Positions 46,508 through 48,894 of a DNA stretch of 48,894 nt are shown one piece after another. The DNA comes from an uncultured Clostridia bacterium (GTDB taxonomy: Bacteria > Bacillota > Clostridia > Oscillospirales > CAG-272), in NCBI GenBank assembly GCA_944381085.1, contig CALWJX010000016.1, forward strand, positions 1-48,894, given 5' to 3'. Position 1 is the first letter of the stretch, and every line of letters starts with the position of its first letter. The notes beneath the pieces are model-generated. The model saw nothing but the letters and a program-made list of their open reading frames with translations, was not told the DNA's origin and did not search any database. A program made the translations under genes and the position numbers.

Positions 46508-48343
46508 TTATTCATAATTCAGTTCTCTTATTTTCAATTGCGCGCTTTCCCCTCTGTATTTTTCCGCCTGAAGATTGAACACGTATTTATATTTTCCATC
46601 GTATTGCATTAGTTCTTCATGTGTTCCCTGTTCTTTTACTATTCCGTTTTCCATGAAAAATATTTTATCCGAATTGATTGTGGCAGACAGTCTGTGCGAA
46701 ATCATCAAAGAAATTTTCCCTTCGGTATTTTTGATCAGATTTTCATATAAATGATGTTCGGATTCAACGTCGAGCGCCGAGGACGGTTCGTCGAGTATAA
46801 AAATTTTTGAATTTTTGTTCGCAAATATTCTTGACAGCGCAAGCTTTTGTGCCTCACCTCCGGATAACAAAACACCGTTTTCATCAAATTCCCTTGTATA
46901 TTCGCTGTTTATTCCTTTTTCCTCGGAAATAATCCTATCATATATCCCCGCCTCTTTCATCGCTTCAATCACAAGCTTTTCATCCTCAATATTTTCAATC
47001 GGTCTGCCTAACACATTGACGCAAACCGGAACGGCAAACAAAGAAAAATCCTGGAACATTGTGACGAACAGATTTCTGTATTCGTTCAGATTAAAGTTTT
47101 TTATATCTGTTCCGTTAAGAGTTATACAGCCCGAGGTCGGATCGTACAGCCTCAACACCAATTTTATCAATGTAGATTTTCCGGCTCCGTTATGACCTAC
47201 AAAAGCCACTTTTTCATTTGAATTTATCGTAATATTTATGTCTTGCAGCACATATTCACTCTCTTCGTTATATCGAAAATATACATTGTGAAATTGTATA
47301 CTGCCTATTTCAGAAGGAATCGGCTGATATTTTTCAGGGGTCTTAATCTTCGGCTCATAGTTCAATATAAATCTCAGATTGTCGATATACAAGCTTGATT
47401 TTTTCATCTGTGAGTAATTGTAAGAAAATCCGCTCAGAGTATTGGCGACCCCTTTCATCGATTCCCAAAGCGCCGTTACACTTCCTATTGTAATCGCGCC
47501 CGCCAAGCATCTTACAGCCAAATAGGTCAACGGAAGGATTATCTCTGTAATACAGGTTATTATCATTTTGGTCGCGGAGTAAAAATAAAGCTTTTTGGTT
47601 TTTGAAGTGAATATGTCCTGAGCCATGCTCATATATTTTGAAAAATTTGCTTTTAAATATTCAGATATGTTAGGATATAAGCGCAAATCTTTCGCAACCG
47701 CACGCGAAAAGAAAGTGCTTTTGCAATAGTTCATATAACGGTTATACGGCGTCAGTTCCATATCCCGGTCATAAATGGCTTTATTGCTTCTGTTAACAAA
47801 AATCAAGTTTGAAATCATCAAGAGTATTGCCAAACCAAAGACAATAGGCTCCCACGCAATAATCATTGACATTAAGCCTATAATTGATATGACAGAATAT
47901 ACAACTGAACTCATTCCGTCTAAAACTTCAAATGTCCTTTGAGATGTTTCCGCTAAAGCCTCTGTATATTTGTCGTAAAATTCCGTGTTATCAAAACAAT
48001 ACATATCAATGGAAACCGATTTTTTCATTATATCTTCGGTCAGCGCCCGGTTTATCGCGTATGAAGCTTTCGGAAATTCAAATTGATAAACATAGTTGAA
48101 TAATAATTCATGGAGTTTAACAGCCAAAGCGTAAAGCACTATAATAATTATTATGGTCCACAAATTCTCACCGGATGTCAATGAATCGATAAATAACTTA
48201 AGCAGCCATATTTCCCCCAAATTCATGATACTGTTTATAGCCGACATGCCGATATTGATGAAAATATAGCTCTTACGTGACCGCCAAAGATAACCTATTA
48301 TAAAAAAATTATTTTTTATGATGTGTTTACAATTTTTTAACAT
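46508..48343 (-). CDS. ABC exporter, fused permease-ATPase
   Basis: This half-transporter of 611 residues has six hydrophobic segments in the first 340 residues and a C-terminal ATPase: Walker A GHNGAGKST, Q-loop MFQDFSLFAV, signature LSGGEAQKLALSR, Walker B KIFILDEPSSALD and switch SHRLSA. It fits the MsbA/lantibiotic-type exporter class that works as a homodimer or with a partner. No C39 leader-peptidase domain is fused. AAGGA lies 9 bases before the ATG. The S26-like protease gene follows; together they may export and mature a peptide, but a drug or lipid substrate is equally possible. Confidence 0.9.
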   Translation of the reverse strand: MLKNCKHIIKNNFFIIGYLWRSRKSYIFINIGMSAINSIMNLGEIWLLKLFIDSLTSGENLWTIIIIIVLYALAVKLHELLFNYVYQFEFPKASYAINRALTEDIMKKSVSIDMYCFDNTEFYDKYTEALAETSQRTFEVLDGMSSVVYSVISIIGLMSMIIAWEPIVFGLAILLMISNLIFVNRSNKAIYDRDMELTPYNRYMNYCKSTFFSRAVAKDLRLYPNISEYLKANFSKYMSMAQDIFTSKTKKLYFYSATKMIITCITEIILPLTYLAVRCLAGAITIGSVTALWESMKGVANTLSGFSYNYSQMKKSSLYIDNLRFILNYEPKIKTPEKYQPIPSEIGSIQFHNVYFRYNEESEYVLQDINITINSNEKVAFVGHNGAGKSTLIKLVLRLYDPTSGCITLNGTDIKNFNLNEYRNLFVTMFQDFSLFAVPVCVNVLGRPIENIEDEKLVIEAMKEAGIYDRIISEEKGINSEYTREFDENGVLLSGGEAQKLALSRIFANKNSKIFILDEPSSALDVESEHHLYENLIKNTEGKISLMISHRLSATINSDKIFFMENGIVKEQGTHEELMQYDGKYKYVFNLQAEKYRGESAQLKIRELNYE

Positions 48344-48477
48344 TTGTTTTATTCCTTAATTGTTAAGATAAGCGAGCACACTGTTAATCGTAAATCAAAA
48401 ATCATGATTTATCAAGTTAATAAAATGTTTTTGTTTCAGCAGAAATGAACTTTTTATAAAGCCTGATATTAAGGATA

Positions 48478-48519
48478 CCAAAAAACAAGGTCATTCGGTT
48501 AGACGACCTTGTTTTTTGG
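48478..48519. terminator. bidirectional terminator
   Basis: CCAAAAAACAAGGTC (48478-48492) and GACCTTGTTTTTTGG (48505-48519) form a perfect 15-bp stem with U tracts on both strands. On the minus strand it ends the GH99-like paralogue. Confidence 0.9.
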
Positions 48520-48582
48520 TTAGTGGGAGAACATAGTTTTATAAAATCGTTAGTGCTATGAGACATCCCGTTTTAAATTATT

Positions 48583-48894
48583 TTATCTTGTCTTTTTCTT
48601 TTTTACAAATCCAAACGCACTGCCGATGATCAACGATATAGCAATTCCGCTTGCACCCATAACCGATTTGCATCCGCTCTCTTCGGGAGCTTCGGTCTGT
48701 GAGCCCGAAGTTTCGGAAGGCTGGGACTCTGTCTCGCCTTCGGTAGTTTCGTCAGTGTCGGTTTCACTTTCGCCGGTGGCGTTAGATTCAGTGCTGATAT
48801 AGCTGTACTTGAATCTGGCGCCGGGAGCCACGTCGCCGGAAATATAGAAATCCATAATATCGCCCGAGAAGACGTCGTAATTGCCTTCGTCATG
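48583..48894 (-). CDS. 3' part of a second anchored GH99/71-like protein (partial)
   Basis: The gene runs off the window edge; 104 codons remain. It encodes the end of a CBM9-like domain (GNYDVFSGDIMDFYISGDV), a Ser/Thr/Glu-rich linker and the anchor EESGCKSVMGASG, a hydrophobic helix and KKKKTR. Its first 105 bases match 23487-23591 of the other GH99/71-like gene with three substitutions, then the linker diverges. The shared segment encodes identical residues. It is therefore a close paralogue in inverted orientation 25 kb away; the catalytic domain lies outside the window. Confidence 0.88.
   Translation of the reverse strand, partial: HDEGNYDVFSGDIMDFYISGDVAPGARFKYSYISTESNATGESETDTDETTEGETESQPSETSGSQTEAPEESGCKSVMGASGIAISLIIGSAFGFVKKKKTR

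Noticed and set aside
48344..48477. A peptide precursor gene upstream of the exporter
   Set aside because: Only a leader with a weak promoter (TTGATA, 17 bases, TACGAT) is visible; stops interrupt every frame.

Overview
The window looks like chromosomal DNA of an anaerobic, spore-forming, Gram-positive Clostridia member, probably from a gut or rumen community. It encodes the sporulation ATPase SpoIVA behind a plausible SigE promoter, a tRNA-Trp T-box in front of a complete tryptophan operon, S-layer-homology and BspA-type surface proteins, and many glycoside hydrolases. Promoters are close to the SigA consensus (TTGACA, 17-base spacer, TATAAT) and ribosome sites are AGGAGG-like. I cannot name the family or genus. 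I see no tRNA, rRNA, CRISPR array or complete insertion sequence.

Layout. 1-75: the catalytic 3' end (domains V and VI) of a group II intron whose body lies outside the window. 208-12989: a GyrI-like ligand-binding protein, a GH2 beta-galactosidase under a palindromic operator, a phosphotransferase gene broken by an amber codon, an RsuA-type pseudouridine synthase, two cytoplasmic glycosidases (a GH42-like TIM barrel and a divergent GH13), Tex, and an MsmX/UgpC-type ATPase that would energise sugar ABC importers. 13177-18904: spoIVA convergent with murA, then a DUF3810 membrane protein and an RluA-type pseudouridine synthase. 19035-25110: surface proteins, namely an SLH protein, a secreted GH99/GH71-like enzyme with a Cys-containing C-terminal anchor, and a leucine-rich-repeat lipoprotein. 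25207-31069: envelope genes (a BofC-like membrane protein, a class A penicillin-binding protein, a TspO-like protein, a DUF4430 lipoprotein, VanZ-like and metallophosphoesterase proteins), including a possible structured leader RNA. 31070-32290: a small scarred region with an HTH-only DeoR-type gene, a tandemly duplicated -10 region and flanking direct repeats. 32307-34870: redox genes (a CPHC thioredoxin, an FAD-Rieske oxidoreductase, a C_GCAxxG_C_C protein). 35040-38320: a secreted C39-like protease with the same type of C-terminal anchor and a WbsX/GH99-like enzyme. 38560-45350: trpEGDCFBA on the minus strand with its T-box leader. 45534-48894: a GNAT acetyltransferase, an S26-type peptidase with an ABC exporter, and the 3' end of a second anchored GH99-like gene that is almost identical in part to the one at 21675.

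How the genes fit together. The cytoplasmic glycosidases and the shared-type ABC ATPase suit uptake and breakdown of oligosaccharides, while the secreted or anchored enzymes act at the surface. Three exported proteins end in the same Gly-Cys-x-Ser-Val motif, hydrophobic helix and basic tail, which I infer to be a cell-surface sorting signal. The exporter and S26 peptidase pair could be a peptide processing and export system, but no precursor peptide is visible.
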